Source of the DNA: Halostagnicola sp. A-GB9-2
GTDB taxonomy: Archaea > Halobacteriota > Halobacteria > Halobacteriales > Natrialbaceae
DNA length: 64,000 bases
NCBI RefSeq assembly: GCF_030068615.1
Contig: NZ_JASJOC010000014.1
Location: 26,367 to 90,366 of the forward strand
Direction: 5' to 3'
Shown here: piece by piece, positions 1-9,132 of the stretch
Numbering within the stretch: the first letter of the stretch is position 1
Layout of the letters: each line of letters begins with the position of its first letter
Notes under the pieces: model-generated
Databases searched by the model: none
The model's input: the letters and a program-made list of their open reading frames with translations, nothing else
What the model was told of the DNA's origin: nothing
Position numbers and translations under genes: made by a program

Positions 1-1491
1 GAACAGACGAACACCGACTTCCGAGAGGATGTCCAGGTCGTGGCGGGTGTTTTCGTGGACTTTCTCGATTCCGCGCATGCGCTGGACGCGGCGGTCGGTG
101 TTGGTGACGGTCCCACCTCGTTCGGCCCACGAGGTCGCCGGGAGGATGACATCCGCGTACTCTGCGGTCTCGGTCATGAATATGTCCTGGACGACCATGA
201 ACTCGAGTTCCTGGATTCGTTCGGCGACCCGGTTCGCGTCGGGTTCGCTCATGACAGGGTTTTCACCCATGACGTAGACCCCTTTGATCGAATCCCCGAA
301 CTCGTGTGAGATTTCGACGTTCGTCAAACCCGGCTCGGGCGGGACCTCGAAGCCCCAGACGTCCTCGACCGATTTGCGGGCCTCGTCGTCGTCGACCAGC
401 TGATAGCCGGGCAGGACGTTGGGCATCGCTCCGACGTCACAGGTTCCTTGCACGTTGTTCTGTCCGCGCAACGGATTGACGCCCGTTCCGGGCCGACCGA
501 GGTTGCCCGTGATCAGCGCCAGATTAATCTCGTTTTGGACGTTGTCGACGCCGCACCGATGCTGGCTCATCCCCATCCCGGTGAAGATCGCCGCGTTGTC
601 GGCCGTGGCGTACTTTTTCGCGGCCAGTTCGATGTCCTCGAGCGGGACGCCACACTCCTCGGCGGCCGCTTCCTTGTCGAAGTCTTCGAGCGTCGCTTTG
701 AGGTCGTCGAATCCTTCGGTTCGCTCCGCGATGAACTCCTCGTCGATCCAGTCGTTCTCGAGGGCCGTCTTGATGACGATGTTCAACAGCGGAATATCGG
801 TTCCCGGGTTCAACTGGAGGTGCATGTGCCGTTCCGTCTCGTCGATCTGGAACGACTGGGTCGTCTTGTTCGCGTGGGGATCGACCTGGATGACGGTCGC
901 ACCGTCGAGCATCGCCTGCCGGAAGTATTGACTGTTCGCGATCGGATGTTGCTCTCCGGGGTTCGCCCCTTGTATCCAGAAGACATCCGTTTCGTCTCGA
1001 AGATCCCGCATGCTGTTCGTCATCGCGCCGGCACCCAGACTCGTCCGGAGCGCCCACACCGTCGACGCGTGACACATTCGGGTGCAGTTGTCGACGTTGT
1101 TGGTTCCGTAGCGCCGAGCCAGCTTTTGAAGGAGGTAGTTCTCCTCGTTCATCGTCTTCGAGGAGCCGAAAAAGCCCATCGCATCGGGCTCGTACTCCGA
1201 TCGGATTCGCTCGAGTTCGCTTACAATGTACTCGTAGCACTCCTCCCAGGTCGCCTCGCGGAACTCCCCGTCCTCCTTGATCAGCGGTTCGGTCAATCGA
1301 TCCTCGTGGGCAATGACTTCTGTCGCCGCACCGCCTTTGATGCAGATGCGCCCTTCGTTGACCGGCGCGTCACCCCAGGGCATGAACCGAACGTCGTCGG
1401 GTTCTTCGCCCTGTTTGACCTGAATTCCGCATCCGACGCCGCAGTACGGACAGATCGTTTTGGTGGGAGATTCTGTCTCATCCGTCGACAT
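1..1491 (-). CDS. fdhA: Formate dehydrogenase alpha subunit, molybdopterin type (C-terminus off the left edge)
   Basis: Molybdenum-bis-MGD oxidoreductase oxidising formate to CO2, or a close relative. The visible 497 residues start MSTDETESPTKTICPYCG. The [4Fe-4S] ligands are Cys14, Cys17, Cys21 and Cys50. The active site reads NCTRMCHAS, with Cys140-His141 exactly where E. coli FdhF has Sec140-His141, so this is the cysteine form. Further family blocks are GANPGEQHP, GMGMSQHRCGVDN, GRPGTGVNPLRGQNNVQG and ENPVMSEPD. The ATG is preceded by an AGGTGATC ribosome site. The MopB C-terminal (MGD-binding) domain lies beyond the edge. No electron-transfer partner is visible on this side. Family is secure; substrate is inferred. 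Confidence 0.9.
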   Translation of the reverse strand, partial: MSTDETESPTKTICPYCGVGCGIQVKQGEEPDDVRFMPWGDAPVNEGRICIKGGAATEVIAHEDRLTEPLIKEDGEFREATWEECYEYIVSELERIRSEYEPDAMGFFGSSKTMNEENYLLQKLARRYGTNNVDNCTRMCHASTVWALRTSLGAGAMTNSMRDLRDETDVFWIQGANPGEQHPIANSQYFRQAMLDGATVIQVDPHANKTTQSFQIDETERHMHLQLNPGTDIPLLNIVIKTALENDWIDEEFIAERTEGFDDLKATLEDFDKEAAAEECGVPLEDIELAAKKYATADNAAIFTGMGMSQHRCGVDNVQNEINLALITGNLGRPGTGVNPLRGQNNVQGTCDVGAMPNVLPGYQLVDDDEARKSVEDVWGFEVPPEPGLTNVEISHEFGDSIKGVYVMGENPVMSEPDANRVAERIQELEFMVVQDIFMTETAEYADVILPATSWAERGGTVTNTDRRVQRMRGIEKVHENTRHDLDILSEVGVRLF

Positions 1492-1680
1492 CGTGATCAC
1501 CTGCTTGATTGTGGGTCATGATATGGTATACTAACGCTTCCCACGGGTATGAACCTTTCTCTCATCGCGATTCGGTTCGCCGGGCTGTCTGTCGTTTTTG
1601 TGACCGATCCGTACGTCCGCCTGCAGGGGTCAGTTCCAAGGGCAACATTCACGCTCTTGGCACACGTACCCTCCGTTACG

Positions 1681-2259
1681 ATGGATCTCTCAGCGGAATC
1701 TGTCGGTCGCCTCGTCGAAGCGTACCCGGATACCCAACCCCTCGCCGGGGTCGAGGCGGACCACCTCGAGATGCTTCCCTCGACGCTGGAAAGCGGTTCG
1801 TACGGTCGGCGCGACGTAGAGTGGATCGTGCAGTGGTACTATCGACGGTTTTTGGGTGATTATCCCGATGCCGAACGACGCGAAGCCGAAGACGCCTTCA
1901 GCGACAACGAGTTCGACGATATCCGCCGAGCGATCGACGGCGCGTTGCAGCGCGAGACGACGGGAGCGAGACTCGAGTGCCTCACGGACCTTACCGGCGT
2001 CGACGTTTCGGTTGCGACCGCGTTCTTACAGTTTCTCGACCCGAAAACCTACCTTGTACTGAGCGAAACCGAGTGGGAGTCGTTGCGACGGTGTGGCGAA
2101 CTCTCGAAGCAGTATCCGTCACGGCCGTCGTCAGCTGATTACGACCGATACCTACGGGTGTGTCGATCGGTCTCTGATCGGTGTGAGTGTACGCTTCAGA
2201 CGCTCTACCGAGCATTGTGGCAGATCCAGATAGGACAAGGTCGAGCCGATAGCGATTAA
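1681..2259 (+). CDS. Conserved hypothetical protein with a helix-hairpin-helix-like segment
   Basis: About 192 residues, acidic, no signal peptide or membrane segment. The start MDLSAESVGRLVEAYP is chosen over an upstream in-frame start at 1549, because the intervening residues are hydrophobic and atypical of haloarchaeal coding sequence. Near residues 100-130 the run LTDLTGVDVSVATAFLQFLDP resembles the HhH element of HhH-GPD glycosylases, L..L.GVG...AsA.l..ldP, but no catalytic Lys/Asp pair could be recognised. It stands divergent from the formate dehydrogenase and upstream of the hydratase gene, with no operon signal. I do not recognise a specific function. Confidence 0.6.
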   Translation: MDLSAESVGRLVEAYPDTQPLAGVEADHLEMLPSTLESGSYGRRDVEWIVQWYYRRFLGDYPDAERREAEDAFSDNEFDDIRRAIDGALQRETTGARLECLTDLTGVDVSVATAFLQFLDPKTYLVLSETEWESLRRCGELSKQYPSRPSSADYDRYLRVCRSVSDRCECTLQTLYRALWQIQIGQGRADSD

Positions 2260-2405
2260 CGAGCACGGCTTTGAGTCCGGATATCAAAACTCAACTTTGT
2301 AGGAGCATTGTTCTCCGTTTCCCGACTCGCATCGACACGGACGATGCGGCGTTCGTCTCGCTTCGTATCCCAATCTATTTGCTGGTGACCGCTTCTTGTA
2401 TACGT

Positions 2406-3182
2406 ATGCTTGACGACGAGACCCGCAATCGGCTCGCGGAATCGCTCTACGAGGCACTGCAAACGAACGACCCCATCGACAGGCTCACCGAAGCGCACGA
2501 CATGACGACCGAGGATGCCTACGCCATCCAGTCGAACCTCGTCGACCGTCGTCTGCAGGACGGCGCGTCTCTCGTCGGTCACAAGATTGGGCTCACGAGC
2601 ACGGCGATCCGCGACCAACTCGGCGTCCCCGAACCCGACTTCGGTCGGTTGCTGGACACGATGTTTATCGACGGGCGGAAAATTCCCGGCGACGAACTCA
2701 TCGAACCGCGCATCGAACCCGAGATCGGATTCATGATCGGCGAGGATCTCGAGCCGCCGGTGTCGTCCCTCGACGTCCTGGCCGCGACCGAGTTCGTCGT
2801 TCCGGTTCTCGAAGTGATTGATAGTCGCGTTCGCGACTGGGATATCCGAATTCAGGATACCATTGCAGACAACGCGTCGTCTGCGTTGTATCTCACCGGC
2901 GAGACCCGAAGTGCCGTCGACGGGATCGACCTCTCCCTGGAGGGGCTGAAGCTCTATCGCAACGGCGAGCTCGAGGCCTCGGGTGTCGGCGCAGCGGTTC
3001 TCGATCATCCCGCGCGAGCGGTCGCGTGGCTCGCGAACACGCTCGACGATTTAGACGAGACGCTCGAGGCTGGGCAGTTTATTTTGAGTGGTTCAGTAAC
3101 ACCCGCGGTCGATATCGAATCCGGAGACGTGTTCACGGCCGAATTTGCTTCGATCGGGACGGTTACTGTGACCGTCGAGTAA
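2406..3182 (+). CDS. mhpD: 2-hydroxypenta-2,4-dienoate hydratase / 4-oxalocrotonate decarboxylase family (MhpD-like)
   Basis: 258 residues, the usual length for the FAH-superfamily hydratases of meta-cleavage pathways. The product adds water to 2-hydroxypenta-2,4-dienoate to give 4-hydroxy-2-oxovalerate, or decarboxylates 4-oxalocrotonate. Visible blocks are GHKIGLTS, the acidic metal-binding run EPRIEPEIGFMI, ADNASSALYLTGE and HPARAVAWLANTLDD. The ATG at 2406 was preferred to an upstream in-frame start at 2271 because homologues begin just before RLAESLYEA. It converges on a paralogue at 3304-4086; the two presumably divide the decarboxylase and hydratase steps. Which does which cannot be decided from sequence by eye. 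Confidence 0.85.
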   Translation: MLDDETRNRLAESLYEALQTNDPIDRLTEAHDMTTEDAYAIQSNLVDRRLQDGASLVGHKIGLTSTAIRDQLGVPEPDFGRLLDTMFIDGRKIPGDELIEPRIEPEIGFMIGEDLEPPVSSLDVLAATEFVVPVLEVIDSRVRDWDIRIQDTIADNASSALYLTGETRSAVDGIDLSLEGLKLYRNGELEASGVGAAVLDHPARAVAWLANTLDDLDETLEAGQFILSGSVTPAVDIESGDVFTAEFASIGTVTVTVE

Positions 3183-3203
3183 AAACGGTGTTTCGGCCGT
3201 TTT
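3182..3203 (+). terminator. Possible terminator hairpin after the hydratase gene
   Basis: AAAACGG and CCGTTTT form seven-base arms around an eight-base loop, starting at the stop codon of the 2406-3182 gene in a convergent intergenic region. The arm ending in TTTT fits a transcription stop, but archaeal terminators need only a T run, so this is tentative. Confidence 0.35.
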
Positions 3204-3303
3204 CGGGGGAGCGTTTCCGCCGTCTCACTGAGACTCACTGTGGCTGATGAGAGTGGACAAAAATCGAATTATTGTCACATGAGAACAGCGGACAAATCGG
3301 TGT

Positions 3304-4086
3304 TCACTCGGCGGTGAGCGTAATCTCTCCGATGTTTGCGAACTTGATCTGATACACGTCGCCCGGTTCGATGTCGATCGCGGCGTTGATGCCGCCGGTG
3401 AGGATCAACTCGCCCGCTTTGAGCCCTTCGTCGAGTTCGTCGAGTCTGTTTCCGAGCCACGCGACCGCTCGAGCGGGGTGTCCCATGATATCCGCGCCGA
3501 CTCCCGTCGCCTCGAGTTCCCCGTTGACCGAGATGACGACGCTTTCCATCGCGAGGTCGACGTCGGTCACGTCACGAAGCGTTTCTCCGACGAAGACGCG
3601 GCCGGCCGACGTGTTGTCGGCGATGACGTCTTGGGCCGAGGGGATAGTCCACCCCTGGAACCGACTCTCGAGGATCTCGACGACCGGAACGACGGCGCGC
3701 GTGGACGTGAGGATATCGGTCGGGGTCACCGGCGCGGAGATGTCCTCGTCGAGGATAAGGCCGATTTCGGCCTCGAGTCGGGGGGAGATCAGCGAGTCGG
3801 TCGGTATCGTCGCCTCGTCGAGTACGGTTTCTTCGGTCACGGAGCCGAATATCGGCTCCTGAATCCCGAGCTGTTCTTGTTTCGCCTCGCTTACGAGGCC
3901 CAGCTTGTGGCCGGTTATCCGCCCGTCATCGCCGCAAATGCGGTCGATGACCCCTGACTGTATCTCGTAGGCTTCGTCCACCGAAATTTCCTTCTCGTCC
4001 GTAAGCGGTGGAATCGGCGAACTCGTCTTCTGTGCCTCGTAAAGCGATTCCGCGAACTCAGTCGTTTCGTTTTTGCTAAGAGTCAT
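3304..4086 (-). CDS. 4-oxalocrotonate decarboxylase / 2-oxopent-4-enoate hydratase paralogue
   Basis: 260 residues, FAH-superfamily hydratase/decarboxylase of the meta-cleavage pathway and a clear paralogue of the 2406-3182 product. The N-terminus (AESLYEA), GHKLGL, SPRLEAEIGLIL, ADNTSAGRVFVGE, GHPARAVAWLGNRLDE and the closing IGEITLTAE all align by eye. It lies downstream of the extradiol dioxygenase gene (181 bp gap) on the same strand and is likely co-expressed with it. A decarboxylase role is plausible because decarboxylase and hydratase usually work as a complex in this pathway. Assignment of the exact step is inference. Confidence 0.85.
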   Translation of the reverse strand: MTLSKNETTEFAESLYEAQKTSSPIPPLTDEKEISVDEAYEIQSGVIDRICGDDGRITGHKLGLVSEAKQEQLGIQEPIFGSVTEETVLDEATIPTDSLISPRLEAEIGLILDEDISAPVTPTDILTSTRAVVPVVEILESRFQGWTIPSAQDVIADNTSAGRVFVGETLRDVTDVDLAMESVVISVNGELEATGVGADIMGHPARAVAWLGNRLDELDEGLKAGELILTGGINAAIDIEPGDVYQIKFANIGEITLTAE

Positions 4087-4266
4087 CCGGTTTGTTCTTT
4101 CGTTGATTGCTTATTTAGTGTTCCGCCTCTCCCGCATCGATAGTCCCGTTTCAACGGATGGACAACGATGAACGGCGACCGAAATCCGAAATGGTCGAGT
4201 CGACTCGGACTCCACTCCGATACGTTGTCTTGAAGTCGAACGGCGTATCGGAGCTGGTGATCGCGC

Positions 4267-5223
4267 TCAATTAACGTACTCGAGGCCGTCCCATGCCGGT
4301 CCTTGGCCGACCCACTGGTGATTAGTTTCGCCGCCGATGTCTTCTTCCGTCCACTCGATCGGCTCCCAGTCGGGTTCGAAGTTGAGGTACCCGGGACCGG
4401 CGAACAGTTCGATGCGGAACCCGCTTGCGGGATCGGACACGTACAAGAAGTCCGCACGCGTAATCGCGTGACGGCCCGGACCGCCGTCCGGTTCGATACC
4501 GTGTTCGCTCAGGATGTCGGCGGCGCTCCAGAGTTCGTTGAGACTATCGAGGTGATAGGAGAGATGATGGAATCCTTCGGAGGACCCCGGTGGTTCACGA
4601 TGAATCGCAATATCGTGGGGCAGCGGCGTCACCGCGAGCCACCATCCCCAGAGCTCGTCGTCTTCCGCTCGGTACCGTTCGTTTAGTCTGAAGCCGAGTT
4701 CGTCTTCCAACCAGACTGCGTGGTCCGTGGCCGTTTCGCTCGGGTCTTGGACGTGAACGTGATCGATGCGCCGCGGTGCGATTCGATTCGCGACGGCTTC
4801 GGTGTAGTTGCGATTCTTGAGCCCCGACCGTTGGTCTTCGGGGGCTCGAGGCTTTTCGACGTCGTAATAGAACTCGTAGGGATGGCCGAACTTCTCGATT
4901 CGAATCGCCTCTCCCTGTCCCGATTCGACTCCCGCGTCGAGATAGGTAACGTCAGTGCCGTTTGTTTCGAATTGGTCGGCGAGTTCGCTCAACGCGTCGG
5001 CACTAGACGTCCGAAACGCGATGTGATCGACCCCTTTCTGTCCCGATTCGGTGATGCTTAGCGTGTGATGTTCCCAATCTCGTTGGCCGCGGAGATAGGC
5101 GGTATCGTTGGTCTGTTCGACTATTTGAAGCCCGAGAACCTCGTTGAAGAACCAGAGTGATTCCTCGAGGTCGGGCGTGTGTATCGCGACGTGGCCGAGT
5201 TTTGCGATTTGTGACTTCATCAT
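4267..5223 (-). CDS. Extradiol ring-cleavage dioxygenase, catechol 2,3-dioxygenase type (VOC superfamily)
   Basis: 318 residues, two-domain type I extradiol dioxygenase that opens a catechol ring next to the hydroxyls using Fe(II) and O2. The first, non-catalytic VOC module covers about residues 8-125 (GHVAIHTPDLEES). The catalytic module starts at IDHVHVQDP. The predicted 2-His-1-carboxylate iron ligands are His155, His220 (in HHLSYH) and Glu272 (in FRIELFAGPGY). The tail LNFEPDWEPIEWTEEDI is characteristic of this family. Two consecutive ATG codons occur at 5223 and 5220; a GGTGAT ribosome site lies just upstream. Catechol or an alkyl/carboxy catechol is the likely substrate. Confidence 0.9.
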   Translation of the reverse strand: MMKSQIAKLGHVAIHTPDLEESLWFFNEVLGLQIVEQTNDTAYLRGQRDWEHHTLSITESGQKGVDHIAFRTSSADALSELADQFETNGTDVTYLDAGVESGQGEAIRIEKFGHPYEFYYDVEKPRAPEDQRSGLKNRNYTEAVANRIAPRRIDHVHVQDPSETATDHAVWLEDELGFRLNERYRAEDDELWGWWLAVTPLPHDIAIHREPPGSSEGFHHLSYHLDSLNELWSAADILSEHGIEPDGGPGRHAITRADFLYVSDPASGFRIELFAGPGYLNFEPDWEPIEWTEEDIGGETNHQWVGQGPAWDGLEYVN

Positions 5224-5226
5224 TCA

Positions 5227-5320
5227 TATCACCAGCTAGTGATAGCCGCGTTCCTGTGTCTCCTGTTGACACAAACCACCGTTGGCGGCTTGCTAAAACT
5301 GTTCGTAAGACAGATATATA
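5227..5320 (-). promoter_or_regulatory. Promoter and near-palindrome upstream of the extradiol dioxygenase
   Basis: Read on the minus strand, a TATA box TATATATC (5313-5320) implies a start near 5290 and a leader of roughly 65 bases. In that leader, TATCACTAGCTGGTGATA (5227-5244) is an 18-base dyad symmetric except for one base pair. It ends three bases before the first ATG and contains the GGTGAT ribosome site. It could be an operator or an RNA hairpin hiding the ribosome site. This is visible structure; the role is inferred. Confidence 0.45.
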
Positions 5321-5419
5321 GGTATTTTCCTCCGACCGCTTGCTCTCGAACCGGACATCGGACGACCGAGTACTTCGATGTCGACGACAAAATCCGCAAC
5401 TGGCCGCCGTTCGAGCGCG

Positions 5420-6379
5420 TTACTCGATCAACTCGAGGAGGTTTTGGGAGTAGATCTGCTCTCGTTCCGATTCACCGATATCCATCTCCTCGATGGCGTC
5501 GAGTCCGTTTTCGATGCCTGCGCGTCCTCGACCGGGTCCGAACGGGTAGTCGGTGCCGTAGATGAACGTGTCCCCGAAGAGGTCGTACGCGCATTCATGG
5601 GCCGAGACGGAGTTCCCGAGACAGCTGTCGGCGTAAAACTCGCCGAAGTAGTCGCTCACCGGTTGCTCTAGGTCGGGAAGGTCAGTATCGGCGTAATTGT
5701 CCGGATACTGCATGCGGGTCTCGTAGAACCCGTCGATGCGCCCGCTGAAATAGGGAATCATGCCGCCGCCGTGATGGGAAACGATGTCGAGATCGTACTT
5801 CTGGACGACGCCGCCGAACACGAGCCGCGAGAGCGCGAGCGTGGTGTCGAACGGCCAGCCGAAGAGTCGATGATCCATGTACTCGCTCGCCCAGTCGTAC
5901 CACTCGAACAGTTGTGGGTGGATCCACAGGGGCGCGTTTTCGGCGTCGGCCTTGGCGAAGAGCGGATCGAACTCTGGTCGATCCAGCGGCTTGCCGTCGA
6001 TGTTCGAAAAGATCTGAATGCCGGCCATGTCGAGATCGTTGACGCACCGGTCGAACTCGTCGATGAACCCGTCGTTGACCTTCGGAATCGTGCCGACCGG
6101 AACGAACCGATCGGGGTGCTGATCGGCGATACGCTTGATCTCGTCGTTCGCTAATTTCGTGAGTTCCAGCGCCGTCTCGTCGCCCATCCCCTGCCAGATC
6201 GGTGGCAGGGCGATCGTGATAACCTGCTTGTCGATGCCGAACTCGTCCATGTCCCCGAGGCGCTGATCGAGATCCCACAGAAACGACGGCGAGCCGCTGA
6301 GACCTTGAAATTCGTACTCCTCGAGCAACGTTTCGTAGAACCGTTCCGTCAGCGCGTGGGTGAATGCGTCGATTTTCAT
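5420..6379 (-). CDS. Amidohydrolase family protein, ACMSD-like decarboxylase
   Basis: 319 residues, amidohydrolase-2 family. Relatives decarboxylate carboxylated aromatic or muconate compounds (2-amino-3-carboxymuconate semialdehyde, gamma-resorcylate, 2,3-dihydroxybenzoate) on a single metal. Visible ligands are His8, His154 (LWIHPQ), a His in SHHGGGMIPY (201-210) and Asp277 in YGTDYPFG. The canonical N-terminal HxH is replaced by Phe6-Thr-His8 (IDAFTHAL), so the first metal His is absent. It lies upstream of the dioxygenase gene on the same strand. It may generate the catechol or remove a carboxyl group after ring cleavage; hydrolase activity cannot be excluded. Confidence 0.8.
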   Translation of the reverse strand: MKIDAFTHALTERFYETLLEEYEFQGLSGSPSFLWDLDQRLGDMDEFGIDKQVITIALPPIWQGMGDETALELTKLANDEIKRIADQHPDRFVPVGTIPKVNDGFIDEFDRCVNDLDMAGIQIFSNIDGKPLDRPEFDPLFAKADAENAPLWIHPQLFEWYDWASEYMDHRLFGWPFDTTLALSRLVFGGVVQKYDLDIVSHHGGGMIPYFSGRIDGFYETRMQYPDNYADTDLPDLEQPVSDYFGEFYADSCLGNSVSAHECAYDLFGDTFIYGTDYPFGPGRGRAGIENGLDAIEEMDIGESEREQIYSQNLLELIE

Positions 6380-6568
6380 CGTTGGAAGTGTGTGAGCGGT
6401 CGTCGAACCCGTTCTCGGACAGTGCTCGGGTTGTGATACCGATGATACATCACTAGTAACGAATACGCATCATATAAACCTCACGTCCATGCGGCGAGTT
6501 CTTCGCCTCTCGTACTCCGTCGGCGCGAGCCCTCGGGCGTCGGTCGTTTCGCCGCGTTGTTCCGACGA

Positions 6569-6970
6569 TTTTATGCTTTCAGCTATCCATCCACTCCTAT
6601 GGACGTCATACACAGTGCGCTGTGGGTATCGGACATCGACGAAACGCTGTCGTTTTACGTCGATTCGCTCGGCCTCGAGAAGACGCGGGAATTCGAGAGC
6701 GGCGAGGGCGCTCGAAACGTGTTCGTCGCCGGCGACTCCGACACGGAGATCCAGTTCAAGTCCCATCCGGACCGCGAGGCGTCCTCGGACGGGTTCGACC
6801 ACGTGGCAATTGAAGTCGACGATACCGACGCCGAAGTCGAGCGACTCGTCGAGGAAACGGGCTGTCGGGTTCGGCGGGGCCCGCTCACCTCGGACGGCGC
6901 GAACGCTCGAGTCGCGTTCATCGAGGATCCGGACGGGTACGGCATCGAACTGGTTCAGGAGTTCGACTGA
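6569..6970 (+). CDS. VOC (glyoxalase/bleomycin-resistance fold) single-domain protein
   Basis: The coding part is 6599-6970, 123 residues starting MDVIHSALWVSDIDETLSFYVDSLGL; the interval includes its TATA-like TTTTATG centred about 27 bases before the ATG, which indicates a leaderless message. One VOC module pair is present: His5 region, the run GFDHVAIEVDD near the middle and IEDPDGYGIELVQ at the end, giving the usual His/Glu metal ligands. Family members include lactoylglutathione lyases and small dioxygenases. It is divergent from the ring-cleavage genes and may process a pathway intermediate or detoxify an aldehyde, but no substrate can be assigned. Confidence 0.75.
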   Translation, partial: FYAFSYPSTPMDVIHSALWVSDIDETLSFYVDSLGLEKTREFESGEGARNVFVAGDSDTEIQFKSHPDREASSDGFDHVAIEVDDTDAEVERLVEETGCRVRRGPLTSDGANARVAFIEDPDGYGIELVQEFD

Positions 6971-7036
6971 CGACCGGCGGTTCGCGACGCTTCTCCGATC
7001 GGTTAGCAAAACGAGACGGGACCACTCGAGAGTCCG

Positions 7037-8074
7037 TTAGTCGTCGGCCTCGGCTTCGTCCGCCCGCTCCTCCGCGATGCTCGCGGCGACGTCGGTAATC
7101 ATATCCTCTTGTCCACCGACGACGCCCATCTCGCCCAGTTCGACGAGGATCTCTCGAGGGTCGAGATCGAATTTCTCGCCGACGCGACGGGTGTGTCGCA
7201 GGAACGACGAGTAGACGCCCGCGTAGCCCAGGACGAGCGAGTCGTTATCGAGTTCGGGCATCGTCTCTTCGGTTAACATCGGAACCAGAACGTCCTCTGC
7301 GGCGTCCATCGTACTGAAGAAATCGGGCGTCACGTCGTACCCGGCTTTCTCGAGCGTGCCGACGAGCACTTCCATCTGGGCGTTCCCGGAGCCGGCACCG
7401 AGACCGCGAAGACAGCCGTCCACCGTCGTCGCCCCGGCTTCGATGCCGGCGAGCGTGTTCCCGATCCCGAGGCCGAGGTTGTTGTGCGCGTGGAACCCGA
7501 CATCGATTGATAGCTCGTCGGCGAGCAGTCCGACCCGCTCGCGAACGTCTTCGGGAAGCATCGCGCCCGCCGAATCCATCACGTAGACCGCGTCAGCGCC
7601 GTACTCTTCCATGAGTTTGGCCTGCTCTAACACCTTCTCCGGCGGCTCCATGTGCGAAAGCATCAGGAGTCCGTTCGCCTCGAGACCCCTGTCCGTGACG
7701 AATTCGAAGTGTTCGGCGGAGACGTCCGCCTCCGTCACGTGGGTCGCGATGCGGCAGATGTCGGCACCTCGGTCGACCGCGAGATCGATCTCTTCGACGG
7801 TTCCGATCCCGGGAAGCATCAGCACCGAAAGCTCGGTATCCGTTAGTTCGGGGACGACCGCCTCGAGGTACTCCGAAGTGTCCGCGGCCGAAAATCCGTA
7901 ATTGATCGACGAGCCGCCCATGCCGTCGCCGTGGGAGACTTCGACGACGTCCATCCGCGAGTCGTCGAGGGCGCTTGCGATGTCCGCCATCTGCTCCGGC
8001 GTGAACTGGTGGTCGACGGCGTGCATGCCGTCCCGAAGCGTCATGTCGACGAGTCGAACGTCGCGTTCAGTCAT
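7037..8074 (-). CDS. mhpE: 4-hydroxy-2-oxovalerate aldolase (DmpG/MhpE family)
   Basis: 345 residues. Splits 4-hydroxy-2-oxovalerate to pyruvate and acetaldehyde, the latter channelled to the partner dehydrogenase encoded upstream. It has the TIM-barrel DRE-TIM signature [14 protein letters not shown], the metal-binding [12 protein letters not shown], the conserved [14 protein letters not shown] and the C-terminal communication domain with YSSFLRH. The ATG at 8074 overlaps the partner gene's stop (ATGACTGA) and has GGGGTGA at proper spacing. In-frame starts also exist at 8080 and 8134 but would intrude further into the upstream gene. Function is well supported by the pairing. Confidence 0.93.
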   Translation of the reverse strand: MTERDVRLVDMTLRDGMHAVDHQFTPEQMADIASALDDSRMDVVEVSHGDGMGGSSINYGFSAADTSEYLEAVVPELTDTELSVLMLPGIGTVEEIDLAVDRGADICRIATHVTEADVSAEHFEFVTDRGLEANGLLMLSHMEPPEKVLEQAKLMEEYGADAVYVMDSAGAMLPEDVRERVGLLADELSIDVGFHAHNNLGLGIGNTLAGIEAGATTVDGCLRGLGAGSGNAQMEVLVGTLEKAGYDVTPDFFSTMDAAEDVLVPMLTEETMPELDNDSLVLGYAGVYSSFLRHTRRVGEKFDLDPREILVELGEMGVVGGQEDMITDVAASIAEERADEAEADD

Positions 8075-9008
8075 CGGCATCACCCCCGACGGTCCGCGCC
8101 TCGGCGGAGTGCTCCGCGATTCGTTCTGCCGCACCGAGCGCGGCGCTGGTCATAATATCGAGGTTTCCGGCGTACGGCGGTAAGTACTGCCCCTCTCCCT
8201 CTACTTCGAGCATCGTCGTGATGACGACCGAATCGCCGAGATCGAAGCCGACGTCGTCCTGGTCTTTGACGCTCGGCTCGAGGGTCACCTCGTATCCGGG
8301 GACGTACGACTGAATTTCGCTCTCGATCTCGGCTACAGAGTCGCGGACGTCGTCTACGTCGGTCGTATCCGGAACTTTCGTGTACACCGTGTTTCGCATT
8401 AGTATCGGCGGTTCGGCGGGATTGAGGATGATGATCGCTTTTCCCTCGTCGGCGCCGCCGACTTCCTCGAGGCCGGCAGCGGTGGTCTGGGTGAATTCAT
8501 CGATGTTCTGGCGGGTTCCGGGGCCGGCGCTTTCCGAAGAGATCGTGGATATCATCTCCGCGTACTCGACGTCGGCGACTCGGTTCACCGCGTGGACGAG
8601 CGGGATCGTCGCCTGTCCGCCACAGGTGACCATGTTGATGTTGTTCCCGCTGTTCGTAACGTCGTCCATGTTGACGGCAGGGACCGTGTACGGACCGACT
8701 GCCGCAGGGGTGAGATCGATCGCGAACAGGCCGAGCTCCTCGTACACCGGCGCCTGCTGTTCGTGGACCGTCGCGCTTGTGGCTTCGAAGACGATGTCGA
8801 ATTCGTCGGCGTGTTCTCGGACACTGTCGATTCCGTCCGTTCCCACGTCGATACCTTCGTCGACGGCGGCCTGAAGCCCCTCGGACTCGTCTACCGGGAA
8901 AATACCGATCATCCGTTGTAGATCGATCGAATTGCTCCGACCGAGGATCTTGTACATGAGGTCAGTGCCAATGTTTCCAGGACCGACTATCGCGGCGTTC
9001 ACTGCCAT
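8067..9008 (-). CDS. mhpF: Acetaldehyde dehydrogenase, acylating (DmpF/MhpF family)
   Basis: 313 residues. Converts acetaldehyde, NAD+ and CoA to acetyl-CoA, in complex with the aldolase encoded directly downstream. The Rossmann motif is [11 protein letters not shown] (residues 7-17). The catalytic cysteine is Cys129 in [12 protein letters not shown]. Other family blocks are [29 protein letters not shown] text around residue 155, and [14 protein letters not shown] at the C-terminus. It overlaps the aldolase gene by eight bases, so the two are translationally coupled. This is the terminal step of the meta-cleavage pathway. Confidence 0.93.
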   Translation of the reverse strand: MAVNAAIVGPGNIGTDLMYKILGRSNSIDLQRMIGIFPVDESEGLQAAVDEGIDVGTDGIDSVREHADEFDIVFEATSATVHEQQAPVYEELGLFAIDLTPAAVGPYTVPAVNMDDVTNSGNNINMVTCGGQATIPLVHAVNRVADVEYAEMISTISSESAGPGTRQNIDEFTQTTAAGLEEVGGADEGKAIIILNPAEPPILMRNTVYTKVPDTTDVDDVRDSVAEIESEIQSYVPGYEVTLEPSVKDQDDVGFDLGDSVVITTMLEVEGEGQYLPPYAGNLDIMTSAALGAAERIAEHSAEARTVGGDADD

Positions 9009-9132
9009 ACGGTAACAGTCGTATTAGCGATATTTAGTACTACTGCAAAGCGGATGAGTCAATCGCGATGGAAGCGGCGTATCGATCCTCGGACAGTCTT
9101 CCACCAAATATTTCGGAATCGCTTCGGGGCTC

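Noticed and set aside
448..1521. 357-codon open frame on the plus strand over the formate dehydrogenase
   Set aside because: It is the antisense shadow of the minus-strand FdhA gene, whose cluster and active-site motifs are unmistakable; the shadow is Arg/Val/Leu-rich.
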